From positions 62,001-126,000 of the forward strand of contig NZ_AUGD01000002.1 of assembly GCF_000426845.1 (NCBI RefSeq): DNA of 64,000 nucleotides, read 5' to 3'. The notes under the pieces were generated by a model. The model saw only the letters and a program-made list of their open reading frames with translations, was not told the DNA's origin and made no database searches. The translations under genes were made by a program, and so were the position numbers. The stretch is from Bradyrhizobium sp. in8p8. Its GTDB lineage: Bacteria > Pseudomonadota > Alphaproteobacteria > Rhizobiales > Xanthobacteraceae. Of the stretch, positions 1 to 8,384 are shown in pieces (positions within the stretch are counted from its first letter, which is position 1; every line of letters begins with the position of its first letter).

Positions 1-113
1 GTGAGATTGTTTCCCATCCGAAACGGGCAAGCAAGTACGTTCCGCCTGGAACCAGGCGCGCGCCGAAAACAAGTTGTGTATTACTGGAACTCGCGGTCGG
101 GAGTGATCGTCCG

Positions 114-1100
114 TCAGTCAGCGGTGTGGTCGGCGAACATCTTCAGCCCGACGAAGCTTGCATCCGGCTTGATCACGAGCCTGGTCGGAATGTTGCGCAG
201 ATAATCCTGGAAGCGTCCCTTCGCTTCGAAACGTGCGCGGAACGCCGAGGCCGCGAGGAAGTCGCGAAAGCGCGGCACGATCCCGCCGGCGATATAGACG
301 CCGCCGCGGGCTCCGAACGTCACGGCGAGATTGCCGGCCACCGAGCCGAGGATGGCGCAGAACATCTGCAATGTGGCTTGGCTGATGGGACAACTTCCTT
401 CCAACGCGGCTTTGGTGATGGCGGCGGCATCGCGATGCGGTACCTGGGCGCTCTCGACTTCCGCGAGCGCTTCGTACAGGTTCTGCAGCCCGGAACCCGA
501 GAGCGCGCCACGTTCGATGGAGACATGGCCTAGGCGCTTGCGCAGGCAGGCGATCACGCGTTCCTCGCGCTCGTTCTCGGCCGGTAGCGTGGCGTGCCCC
601 GCCTCGGTGACGACCGCCAGCCGCGCACCGTGGCGTTCGATCAGACAGGAGACACCAAAACCGGTTCCGGGGCCGGCGACCAGCAAAGGCTCTCCGGGCA
701 GGCCATCGCCGCCGCCAAGCGGGATCAGGTCGGCAGGCTGCAGGGCGGGCAGGGACCAGGCCACCACCTCGAAGTCGTTCAGCACGTGCACGCTGTCCAG
801 GCCGAGCGCGGGTTGCAGCTCGTTGCCGTCGATGACCCATGGGCTGTTGGTCATGACGCAGCGATTGTTGGTGACGGGCCCCGCCACGGCCAGCACCGCT
901 CTTTGCGGCGGCTCGTCGCCCGACCGGCGCGCCAGGACGTCCGCGATGGCTTCCCCGACGGTCGGGAAGTCTGCAACTTTCACATAATCGATCGGTCCGG
1001 TCTGACTGCCGTCATTGGATTCGGATGAGCTCAGCGCGAAGCGCGCATTGGTGCCGCCGATATCGGCGAGAAGAATCTTTCCTGACTTGCCGATGCCCAT
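114..1100 (-). CDS. glk: Glucokinase
   Basis: ATP-dependent glucokinase of the bacterial Glk family, which phosphorylates cytoplasmic glucose to glucose 6-phosphate. The N-terminus carries the phosphate-binding motif LLADIGGTNARFAL (about residues 10-23). A GPGTGFGVS loop and an EAGH motif follow, and LNDFE contains the likely catalytic Asp. The length of 328 residues is normal for the family. I start at the ATG at 1100 because the phosphate motif begins a few residues later; the frame stays open to a TTG at 1169, but that would add 23 unconserved residues. It is divergent from the nicotinamidase gene. Family assignment is secure; substrate is by family. Confidence 0.93.
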   Translation of the reverse strand: MGIGKSGKILLADIGGTNARFALSSSESNDGSQTGPIDYVKVADFPTVGEAIADVLARRSGDEPPQRAVLAVAGPVTNNRCVMTNSPWVIDGNELQPALGLDSVHVLNDFEVVAWSLPALQPADLIPLGGGDGLPGEPLLVAGPGTGFGVSCLIERHGARLAVVTEAGHATLPAENEREERVIACLRKRLGHVSIERGALSGSGLQNLYEALAEVESAQVPHRDAAAITKAALEGSCPISQATLQMFCAILGSVAGNLAVTFGARGGVYIAGGIVPRFRDFLAASAFRARFEAKGRFQDYLRNIPTRLVIKPDASFVGLKMFADHTAD

Positions 1101-1364
1101 CGCCCTGCGGCTTCCGCGGCCTTGCCTGGCCTCGGGAACCTTCGCCTCCGTTCCTGATCCGATCCGCAAGCGCGGACGGTCTGAGAATCCTCGCTTGGTT
1201 GTTCCTAGTCAACTCGGACAGGATCAAACCGTTTCATCCTGCATGAGCCTTGTCGCCAGCGCGGTCTCGCCGCACGCGGTCAGTGGTTGCGAAGCCGCGC
1301 CGGAAGGCCGACATTGGGAGGGCGTCCGACGCGCGCTGCCGGACGGATCGGGTGGGGACTTGCG

Positions 1365-1991
1365 ATGAAGATTTCCGACCGTGACGTGTTGCTGGTGATC
1401 GACGTGCAGAACGACTTCTGTACCGGCGGGGCCCTCGCCGTTCCCGGAGGCGAGAAGGTCGTCCCGGCCGTCAACAGGATCGCCCAGAAATTCGCCAATG
1501 TGGTGCTGACCCAGGACTGGCATCCGCGCGACCACATCTCGTTCGCGCCGAATCATGACGGCAAGCAGCCCTTCCAGACCATCGAACTCGACTACGGCAC
1601 CCAGGTGCTATGGCCGCCGCACTGCCTGCAGGGCACGGCCGGGGCCGAATTCCATCGCGATCTCGACGTGACGCGGGCAACCCTTGTGGTGCGGAAGGGC
1701 TTTCGCCGTGGCATCGATTCCTACTCGGCGCTGTTCGAGAACGACCATCGGACACCGACCGGTCTGCTCGGCTATTTGCGCGAGCGCGAGCTGAAGTCCG
1801 TCTTTGTCGCCGGCCTGGCGCTGGATTTCTGCGTACGCTTCTCGGCGGAAGATGCGCGTAAGGCAGGGTTGGAGGTAGCCGTCATCGAGGATGCCTGCCG
1901 CGGCATCGATCTCGACGGCTCGGTGGCCGCGACCCACAAGAGTTTTCGGGAGTTCGGGATCTCTGTCGTCAGCCTCGAGGCGTTCCTGTGA
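1365..1991 (+). CDS. pncA: Nicotinamidase (pyrazinamidase)
   Basis: Cysteine hydrolase of the isochorismatase fold that deamidates nicotinamide to nicotinate for NAD salvage. The visible catalytic and metal residues are the Asp in VIDVQNDF, the metal-binding DWHPRDH motif, the Lys in VRKGFRRGIDSYS and the nucleophilic Cys in ALDFCVRF. The protein has 208 residues, a typical length. The ATG at 1365 is preceded by a GGTGGGGA ribosome-binding sequence. The frame is open further upstream, but the conserved start VLLVIDVQNDF fits only this ATG. The gene begins a plus-strand run that also contains NAD synthetase, so the two probably act in one NAD-recycling route. Confidence 0.93.
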   Translation: MKISDRDVLLVIDVQNDFCTGGALAVPGGEKVVPAVNRIAQKFANVVLTQDWHPRDHISFAPNHDGKQPFQTIELDYGTQVLWPPHCLQGTAGAEFHRDLDVTRATLVVRKGFRRGIDSYSALFENDHRTPTGLLGYLRERELKSVFVAGLALDFCVRFSAEDARKAGLEVAVIEDACRGIDLDGSVAATHKSFREFGISVVSLEAFL

Positions 1992-2007
1992 GGATGTTGA
2001 GATAGCC

Positions 2008-3120
2008 ATGGTGGAGAAGGCCGGTAAAGAGCAGGGCCCGGGGCCTGCTCCGGAGGAGCCCATGCTGTGGCCGTTCGCGGCGGCCCGGCTCGCCATGGAC
2101 GCCTGCTTCTGGTGGATGGAGCGCGGGCCGACCGAGCCGGCCCAGAGCAGCCTGCCATGGACGACGCCGAGCACGGTGGCGCTTGAGCTAGCGACCATGC
2201 GCCTGCGCGATTGCTCGCAGGGTCACTCCGGCCAGGCGGCTCTGATCTGTGCACCCTATGCGTTGCATCGGGCCTTGATCGCCGACTTCGCACCGGGTCA
2301 CAGCGTGGTGCAGTCCCTGCAAGGTGGCGGCATTGGCCGGGTCTATCTCACCGATTGGCGATCGGCCACGCCCGAGATGCGGTACCTCTCGATCGACAAC
2401 TATCTCGGCGATCTCAACGTTGCCGTCGACGAGATCGGCGCGCCGGTTGACCTCATCGGGCTTTGCCAGGGTGGATGGCTGTCGCTGCTCTACGCGGCGC
2501 GCTTTCCAACGAAGGTGCGGCGGTTGGTCCTGGTCGGTGCTCCCGTGGACGTGTCGATCGCTTCCTCGCTTTCCCGGCTCGCCCGGGACGCGCCCGAGCT
2601 GGTTTATGACCAGCTCGTCGCGCGCGGCGGCGGCAATGTCAGCGGCGAGGAGATGCTGCGCCTCTGGTCCAAGGCGCCGAGCCGCGACGATATCGTGGCG
2701 GCCCTGCAGCGGGATCTCTCGGACGAGCAGGGGGCGGCGCTGCTCGCGCGGTTCGACCGCTGGAACGCGGAGACGCTCAATCTGCCGGGCAGATACTATC
2801 TCGAGATCGTCAACGGGATATTTCGGGAGAACCGGATCGCTACCGGCAATTTCGTTGCTCTCGGCCGCACTGTTGATCTGAAGGACGTGAGGGTGCCGGT
2901 CTTCCTCCTGGCAGGCCTCGATGACGATGTGGTGCCTGCGGCGCAGGCGTTCGCCACTGCCGGCCTGCTCGGCACGCCGCCAGCCTTCATTGCCGCGGCT
3001 TCCGAGCAGAGCAATCATCTCGGCCTGTTCATGGGCGCGCGGACCCACGCGCATGCTTGGCCCCGGATCGCTGCGTGGCTGCGAGATGACCTGCCGGGCG
3101 CCTTGGCTCGCAGCGCCTGA
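2008..3120 (+). CDS. PhaC-like alpha/beta hydrolase (polyhydroxyalkanoate synthase-related)
   Basis: A 370-residue alpha/beta-hydrolase-fold protein. The nucleophile box is G-L-C-Q-G-G with Cys153, rather than the usual serine. This is the lipase-like box of polyhydroxyalkanoate synthases. A later Asp (LAGLDDDVVPA) and a His (EQSNHLGLF) would complete the triad. The size is close to the short PhaC subunits of class III synthases and shorter than class I PhaC (about 590 residues), and no phaE, phaB or phaR neighbour is present. It may therefore be a PHA synthase relative or a Cys-type hydrolase rather than a true polymerase. It starts 16 bases after pncA ends, so the two are probably co-transcribed. 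Confidence 0.7.
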   Translation: MVEKAGKEQGPGPAPEEPMLWPFAAARLAMDACFWWMERGPTEPAQSSLPWTTPSTVALELATMRLRDCSQGHSGQAALICAPYALHRALIADFAPGHSVVQSLQGGGIGRVYLTDWRSATPEMRYLSIDNYLGDLNVAVDEIGAPVDLIGLCQGGWLSLLYAARFPTKVRRLVLVGAPVDVSIASSLSRLARDAPELVYDQLVARGGGNVSGEEMLRLWSKAPSRDDIVAALQRDLSDEQGAALLARFDRWNAETLNLPGRYYLEIVNGIFRENRIATGNFVALGRTVDLKDVRVPVFLLAGLDDDVVPAAQAFATAGLLGTPPAFIAAASEQSNHLGLFMGARTHAHAWPRIAAWLRDDLPGALARSA

Positions 3121-3267
3121 GCTCGCCGGGCGCGGCGAGGCAGGTTGCGCCCCGGCAAATCCGTTATGCATGAGGGCCGATGGCCTGCACGGGACGCGGT
3201 TGATGGGCTACATAGAGTCCGGAGCTGATGGCTTCGGCAAGAATGAGATTTAAGGGTACTGCGCTCG

Positions 3268-5301
3268 ATGACTTTCCACTCGATCTACGCTCACGGATTT
3301 GCGCGCGTGGCAGCCTGCGTCACCACGTCCCATGTCGCCGATCCCACGGCCAACGCGAAGGCTGTCCTGGCGGCGGCCGAGGCCTGCCATGAGCAGTCGG
3401 CGGCGGTCGCGGTGTTCCCCGAGCTATGCCTGTCCGGCTATGCGATCGAGGATCTCGTCAAGCAGGACCCGCTGCTCGATGCGGTCGAGCGAGGACTCGC
3501 CAGCATTGTTGAGGCTTCCGTTGGACTGATGACGGTCCTGATCGTCGGCGCGCCGTTGCGCTTTAGCAATCGCATCTACAATTGCGCCGTCGTCATTCAC
3601 CGTGGCAATGTCCTCGGAGTCGTACCGAAGTCTTATCTGCCGACCTACCGCGAATTCTACGAGGGCCGGCATTTCGCTTCCGGCGCGGGCATCTCGGGCG
3701 AGACGATCGCCTTTGGCGGCCTGCATGCTCCGTTCGGCGTCGATCTCTTGTTCTCGGCCGAGGACGTCCCGGGCCTCACCATCGGCGTCGAGATCTGCGA
3801 GGACATGTGGATCCCGGTGACGCCCGCCTCCGAGCTCGCGCTCGCGGGCGCCAGCGTGCTCATCAACCTTTCGGGCAGCCCGATCACGATCGGCCGGGCC
3901 CGCTCGCGCGCTCTCCTGTGCCAATCGACGTCGGCGCGTTGCCTTGCGGCTTACGTCTATGCCGCCGCGGGAGCCGGGGAATCGACCACGGATCTCGCCT
4001 GGGACGGCCAGACCTCGATCTACGAGAACGGCGTGCTGCTGGCCGAGGGTGAACGGTTCCGCCAGGGCGGCCAGATCACGCTGGCCGACATCGACCTCGA
4101 CCTGCTCAGGCAGGAGCGCGCGCTGATGGGAACGTTCGACGACAATCGCCGGCAGCGCGAGGCCTTTTACCGCAAGGTGACGTTCGCCATGAAGCCGCCG
4201 GCCGCCGACATCGGCTTCCTGCGAAAGATCGAGCGTTTTCCGTTCGTGCCGAGCGACGAAAGCCTGCTCGAGCAGGATTGCTACGAGGCCTACAACATCC
4301 AGGTCGCCGGCCTCGTGCAGCGCATGCGCGCAACCGGCACCAAGCGCGTCGTGATCGGCGTATCCGGAGGCCTCGATTCCACCCACGCGCTGATCGTCGC
4401 GGCCAAGGCGGTCGATCTGCTCGGCCTGCCGCGCGAGAACATCCTGGCCTATACCATGCCGGGCTTTGCCACCGGCAGCGAGAGCAAGACCCGCGCGCTG
4501 GCGCTGATGCAGGCATTGCACACGAGCTGGCAGGAGCTCGACATCAGGACCACCGCGACGCAGATGCTGAAGGACATCGGCCATCCCTTCGGCAAGGGCG
4601 AGAAGGTCTACGACGTCACCTTCGAGAACGTGCAGGCGGGCCTTCGCACCGACTATCTGTTCCGGTTGGCCAACCATCATGGGGGCATCGTCATAGGAAC
4701 CGGCGATCTCTCCGAGCTCGCACTCGGCTGGTGCACTTATGGCGTTGGCGACCAGATGGCGCATTACAACGTCAATGCCGGCGTGCCGAAGACGTTGATC
4801 CAGCACCTCATCCGCTGGGTGATCTCATCCAGGCAATTCAGTGACGACGTCAACAGGACGCTAGGGTCGATCCTTGTTGCCGAGATATCACCGGAGCTCG
4901 TGCCGGTGGAGGCCGGCGAGAAGCCGCAGAGCACGGAAGCGGCCGTCGGGCCTTACGAGCTGCAGGATTTCAACCTGTTCTACACGCTACGCTTCGGCAT
5001 GCGGCCTTCGAAGATTGCCTTCATGGCGCAGCATGCCTGGAAAGACGTTGCCAAGGGCGAATGGCCGCCGGCATTCCCCAACGATCGACGCAGGGCCTAT
5101 GATCTGCCCGAAATCCGCCGCTGGCTGGAAGTATTCCTGCGCCGCTTCTTCGCGTTCAGCCAGTTCAAGCGCTCGGCCATGCCGAATGGACCCAAGGTCT
5201 CGGCTGGCGGTTCGCTTTCGCCGCGCGGCGACTGGCGCGCGCCGTCGGATTCGAGTGCGTCCGCTTGGCTCGAGGATCTTGAACGGAACGTGCCGGGCTG
5301 A
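3268..5301 (+). CDS. nadE: NAD(+) synthase, glutamine-hydrolysing
   Basis: A two-domain enzyme of 677 residues that makes NAD from deamido-NAD using ammonia released from glutamine. The N-terminal nitrilase-type glutaminase domain shows the Glu-Lys-Cys triad: Glu52 in VFPELCLSGY, Lys121 in VVPKSYLP and Cys177 in VEICEDMW. The C-terminal synthetase domain carries the ATP-pyrophosphatase loop SGGLDS at 366-371. Length and domain order match long bacterial NadE enzymes. The gene follows nicotinamidase and the PhaC-like hydrolase on the same strand, so nicotinamide salvage and NAD formation are encoded close together. The short gap before it leaves room for its own promoter. Confidence 0.95.
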   Translation: MTFHSIYAHGFARVAACVTTSHVADPTANAKAVLAAAEACHEQSAAVAVFPELCLSGYAIEDLVKQDPLLDAVERGLASIVEASVGLMTVLIVGAPLRFSNRIYNCAVVIHRGNVLGVVPKSYLPTYREFYEGRHFASGAGISGETIAFGGLHAPFGVDLLFSAEDVPGLTIGVEICEDMWIPVTPASELALAGASVLINLSGSPITIGRARSRALLCQSTSARCLAAYVYAAAGAGESTTDLAWDGQTSIYENGVLLAEGERFRQGGQITLADIDLDLLRQERALMGTFDDNRRQREAFYRKVTFAMKPPAADIGFLRKIERFPFVPSDESLLEQDCYEAYNIQVAGLVQRMRATGTKRVVIGVSGGLDSTHALIVAAKAVDLLGLPRENILAYTMPGFATGSESKTRALALMQALHTSWQELDIRTTATQMLKDIGHPFGKGEKVYDVTFENVQAGLRTDYLFRLANHHGGIVIGTGDLSELALGWCTYGVGDQMAHYNVNAGVPKTLIQHLIRWVISSRQFSDDVNRTLGSILVAEISPELVPVEAGEKPQSTEAAVGPYELQDFNLFYTLRFGMRPSKIAFMAQHAWKDVAKGEWPPAFPNDRRRAYDLPEIRRWLEVFLRRFFAFSQFKRSAMPNGPKVSAGGSLSPRGDWRAPSDSSASAWLEDLERNVPG

Positions 5302-5339
5302 TCGGCTGCCGATCGGCAATGTTGGGGAGGGAGGATTTG

Positions 5340-5723
5340 ATGTCGGCCGGGGACGGCGCGGGTACGGGTGAGGAGGCCAAGGTCACGAACGGCCTCTACA
5401 TCTTCGACATCGAAATGCGGGACGGCAAGCGCGGGCAGGCCAGAGGCGTGGTCGTGCTCTGCGACGGCCGCATCATGGGCGGCGACAGCTACTTCTGCTA
5501 CACCGGCAGCTACTCGTTCCGGAACGGCAAATGGCGCGGCGACATGATCGTCAATCAGCACACCGAAGCCGTCGGCAGGATGCTTGCCTTTGGCGGTCGG
5601 GAGGTCACCTGCGGCTTTTCCGGCGACTATTTCCCCGGTGGCGCGGAAGTCGAAGGCATGGCGCTGGTCGGCAAGACCAGCGTGACGTTCACGGCGCGGC
5701 TGACGCTCAAGGATGCAATGTGA
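5340..5723 (+). CDS. GrlR-family regulatory-like protein
   Basis: A 127-residue cytoplasmic protein. Its core shows the pattern of the GrlR family: GLYIFDI near the start, a VVVLCDGRIMGGDSYFCY stretch and then GSY. GrlR is known as a negative regulator of type III secretion in enteropathogens, but homologue-like singletons occur in rhizobia with no secretion genes nearby, and none is visible here. The start at 5340 is supported by a strong GGGAGGGAGG ribosome-binding sequence just upstream; an in-frame ATG at 5319 lies before that site and is less likely. The gene ends 46 bases after nadE begins its trailer region, with no overlap. Function in this organism is unknown. Confidence 0.7.
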   Translation: MSAGDGAGTGEEAKVTNGLYIFDIEMRDGKRGQARGVVVLCDGRIMGGDSYFCYTGSYSFRNGKWRGDMIVNQHTEAVGRMLAFGGREVTCGFSGDYFPGGAEVEGMALVGKTSVTFTARLTLKDAM

Positions 5724-5770
5724 GCGCGACCTGATCTGCTCGACTCATTCCACGGCCACGTTCCTGCTCA

Positions 5771-5795
5771 GGAACATTCGCACGAACAGAACGTT
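5771..5795 (+). promoter_or_regulatory. EcfG-type general stress promoter
   Basis: GGAAC at 5771-5775, a 16-base spacer and CGTT at 5792-5795 match the alphaproteobacterial EcfG consensus GGAAC-N16/17-CGTT exactly. The -10 element ends 36 bases before the start codon of the DUF1236 gene, in the right orientation. This predicts induction of that envelope protein in the general stress response. Confidence 0.65.
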
Positions 5796-5831
5796 CGCGT
5801 TTGTTGTTGCGATTTGTCGAGGAGAGGGACC

Positions 5832-7091
5832 ATGCGTAAACACTTGATGTTATCGACTGCGGCCATTGGGCTGATGCTCGCATCCGGCTTCGCCTACGCC
5901 CAGTCGCCCGGTGAACGAAGGGACGAGCCAAGACGGACCGAGGAACCGGCGAAGGGCGCCGCGCCGCAACGCGGTGCAGCGCAAGAACGCGTTCAAGAGC
6001 GCGCACAGGGCGCCCAAGAGCGACTGCAGGGCGCGAGCCGCGAGGAGAAGGGCGGCGCTGCCAAGCAGGAGGCGAACGACGACAAGCGCCAGTCACGCGG
6101 TCCTGCCGATCGCAACCAGACGAAAGGCAGGGATCAGGCACAAGAATCCCGCGAGCCTTCGCGCGATCGCAACCGGGAAGCCGAGAGCACGAAGCCGGGA
6201 CGCGACAGCAAGAGCAGCGCCGAGACCAAGCAGGACAAGTCTGCGCCGCAGAAATCGACCGCGGAGTCCGAGAAGTCCAAGAGCGGCCCTTCCGGCCAGC
6301 AGAACGAGCGCGCCGGGACTGCGGCCAACCAGAACGAGCGCAATCAGTCTCAGCCGCCGCGCAATGCCGCCGAGCAACAGCCGGCGCAGCAGAACAACCG
6401 GCCGGCCACCGCGACCGACACGAACCGCACCGCACCGACCAACAATGCGCAGACTGCGCCGGCCGCCACCGGCACGCAGACCAATCAAGCCAATCAGACC
6501 ACGCAGACCAACACGCAGGTCAATCAGCAGGCCCAGGTGACGACCGAGAAGCAGGTGCGGATCTCCGAAACCGCGAGACGCGCGCGCCTGGCCCCGCCGG
6601 TACGCAATCTGAACGTCTCGATCCGGGTGGGTGAGACGATCCCGTCACGCGTACGATTGCATAGGCTTCCGCCAGAGATCATTGCGATCGAGCCGCAATA
6701 CCGGGGCTACGAGTATTTCTCCACCGAAGAGGACATCGTCATCGTGGAGCCGCGCACGCAGCGCATCGTCAGCCAGGTGCCGCGCGATCCCTCGCGAGCC
6801 CGTGCGCAGATGGGTGGCTCCGGCACATCGAACGTGGCAGCTGCAGGCAGCAACACGAGCAGCAACTTGAATTGTCGGATCATGCGGCGTGATGCCTCCG
6901 GCAATGTCGCCGAGGCAGAGCCGACGACGGTCGGCTCGACCGCGCGCATGGATTCGATGAACGTGACGGTTCAGATGCCGGGCGGCGGCACCTCCGCGCC
7001 GATTGCTCTCGACGCTGCCGCCGGCAGCATCCTGGTCGCCACGCAGGGGCAGGGCGACTGCACCGTCACGATCGAACCGCAAGCGCGCTGA
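5832..7091 (+). CDS. Secreted low-complexity protein with C-terminal DUF1236 domain
   Basis: A 419-residue exported protein. Residues 1-24 form a signal peptide (hydrophobic core ending AYA, cleavage before QSPG). Residues 25 to about 240 are strongly biased to Glu, Arg, Lys, Gln, Ser and Asn, without hydrophobic stretches, and are likely disordered. After about residue 240 a folded region contains the DUF1236 pattern (VRISET, then a block near PPEIIAIEPQYRGYEYF and EDIVIVEP), typical of periplasmic proteins in Bradyrhizobium relatives. A further roughly 110 residues follow the DUF1236 block. The ATG at 5832 follows GGAGAGGGAC. An EcfG-type promoter lies upstream and a strong hairpin downstream, so it is probably a single-gene stress unit. 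The molecular role is unknown. Confidence 0.85.
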   Translation: MRKHLMLSTAAIGLMLASGFAYAQSPGERRDEPRRTEEPAKGAAPQRGAAQERVQERAQGAQERLQGASREEKGGAAKQEANDDKRQSRGPADRNQTKGRDQAQESREPSRDRNREAESTKPGRDSKSSAETKQDKSAPQKSTAESEKSKSGPSGQQNERAGTAANQNERNQSQPPRNAAEQQPAQQNNRPATATDTNRTAPTNNAQTAPAATGTQTNQANQTTQTNTQVNQQAQVTTEKQVRISETARRARLAPPVRNLNVSIRVGETIPSRVRLHRLPPEIIAIEPQYRGYEYFSTEEDIVIVEPRTQRIVSQVPRDPSRARAQMGGSGTSNVAAAGSNTSSNLNCRIMRRDASGNVAEAEPTTVGSTARMDSMNVTVQMPGGGTSAPIALDAAAGSILVATQGQGDCTVTIEPQAR

Positions 7092-7112
7092 TCGCCGCGA
7101 GGCACTGAAACG

Positions 7113-7153
7113 ACAACGCGCCGCCCGGATGCCCCAGCCGGACGGCGCGTTGT
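7113..7153 (+). terminator. Hairpin terminator after the DUF1236 gene
   Basis: Arms 7113-7128 and 7138-7153 pair over 16 positions with one mismatch around a 9-base loop. The following sequence is only moderately T-rich, so termination may be partly factor-dependent. Confidence 0.65.
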
Positions 7154-7541
7154 TGCGTTCAATCTAGGAAAGCTTCGAGGTCCGGAGTGCCTAGGAGTCC
7201 GGACCTCGTCACCTGCCCCAGCCTTCAATCCCCCGCCCCATGTGGTCCCCCAACCCCATGCTGCGCGATCAGTAGGTGATGCCCGTGGAAGTGGCCGCCG
7301 ATCGATGTCCCGCGATGTACGCGAACGCTGGATAGGATTCCATTCCGGATCACTACGGACACAGATCTCGCTTGCCATGTGTTCGTTCTACATCGGTCAC
7401 GCGCGTCCGTGCCTGATCTGCTCCGGGTGGCCGGCAAGATGTCCACACCCTCCTTCGTTACGGCGCATCGGCATTCATGGGCCTGTCATTGAACTGGTCT
7501 AGCGCTGCTCTCCGTCATTGCTGACGACCGAGGAGCAAGCC
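7154..7541. other. Intergenic region with a second strong hairpin
   Basis: I see no gene in these 388 bases. They hold a perfect 11-bp inverted repeat (7176-7186 with 7198-7208, arm CGAGGTCCGGA) around an 11-base loop containing CCTAGG. There is no T-run after it, so it may be a repeat element or mRNA structure rather than a terminator. The promoter of the next gene should lie in the last 200 bases. Confidence 0.5.
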
Positions 7542-8357
7542 ATGTCGAAGCCGGTGCTGGGCGCCGCATTGTCCATCAAATCGATCCCCGCGCATCGCGA
7601 CTGGCTTCTCGAACGGCAGCGTGACCTCGAAATACAGGATTTCTTCCGGGCCGATCTGCTCGACAGCGATTGGCGGAGCACCGCGGGCGAGATCAAGCAG
7701 ATGCTCGCAGGCCATACCGGGCGCCTCGGCATTCACGGCCCGTTCTGGGGATTCAAGATCGACAGCCACGATCCCATGATCCGCCAGGCGGTGACCAAGC
7801 GCTTGCTGCAGGGCCTCGACGCCGCCGAATTCCTCGGCGCGACGCAGATGGTGATCCATTCCCCGTTCACGACCTGGGACCACAACAATCTCGATCTCTA
7901 TCCTGACAATCGCGGCAATCTGGTCGAACGCGTCAAAGCAACGCTCGCCGAGGTGATCGCGCGGGCCGAGACGATTGGCTGCGAGATCGTGATCGAGAAC
8001 ATCGAAGACAAGGATCCTCGTGACCGCGTGCGCCTCGCCAGGGCGCTCGAAAGCAGCAAGGTTCGCGTCTCGCTCGACACCGGCCACGCCAATTACGCGC
8101 ATATCTCCACGGGAGCGCCGCCGGTCGACTATTACGTCGAAACTGCGGGCGACATGCTGACACATGTGCATCTGCAGGACACCGACGGATTTGCCGACCG
8201 GCACTGGGCGCCTGGCGAAGGCAACATCCCGTGGGTCGCCGTATTCCGGGCGCTGGGACGGCTCACGTCGAACCCGCGGTTGATCCTCGAGCTCCGCAAT
8301 CACGACGACGTCCGCGCCGGCGCAGCCCATCTCGCCGCGCTCGGGCTCGCCGAATAA
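7542..8357 (+). CDS. Sugar phosphate isomerase/epimerase-like TIM-barrel protein
   Basis: A 271-residue protein of the xylose isomerase-like/AP endonuclease 2 TIM-barrel family. Metal-ligand motifs are spread along the chain as expected: GIHGPFWG and VIHSPF near strands 2-3, VIENIED, SLDTGHANY, THVHLQD and LILELRN. It probably isomerises or epimerises a sugar or related hydroxy-carbonyl compound in the cytoplasm; the substrate cannot be read from the sequence. The start at 7542 follows a CGAGGAG ribosome-binding sequence; an in-frame upstream start at 7518 lies before this site. It is 27 bases ahead of a five-gene ABC importer and likely processes what that importer brings in. Confidence 0.8.
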   Translation: MSKPVLGAALSIKSIPAHRDWLLERQRDLEIQDFFRADLLDSDWRSTAGEIKQMLAGHTGRLGIHGPFWGFKIDSHDPMIRQAVTKRLLQGLDAAEFLGATQMVIHSPFTTWDHNNLDLYPDNRGNLVERVKATLAEVIARAETIGCEIVIENIEDKDPRDRVRLARALESSKVRVSLDTGHANYAHISTGAPPVDYYVETAGDMLTHVHLQDTDGFADRHWAPGEGNIPWVAVFRALGRLTSNPRLILELRNHDDVRAGAAHLAALGLAE

Positions 8358-8384
8358 CCGACATCACAAGGGCAGGGGTCCAAT

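Noticed and set aside
1..204. Plus-strand frame of 67 codons at the window start
   Set aside because: Overlaps the end of glucokinase on the opposite strand and has no coding features.
3424..4806. Long minus-strand frame (460 codons) opposite nadE
   Set aside because: It is an antisense shadow of a high-GC gene; its amino-acid content is unlike a protein and it has no domain.
5707..6435. Minus-strand frame of 242 codons opposite the DUF1236 gene
   Set aside because: Arg/Ser/Pro-rich antisense product of a low-complexity gene.
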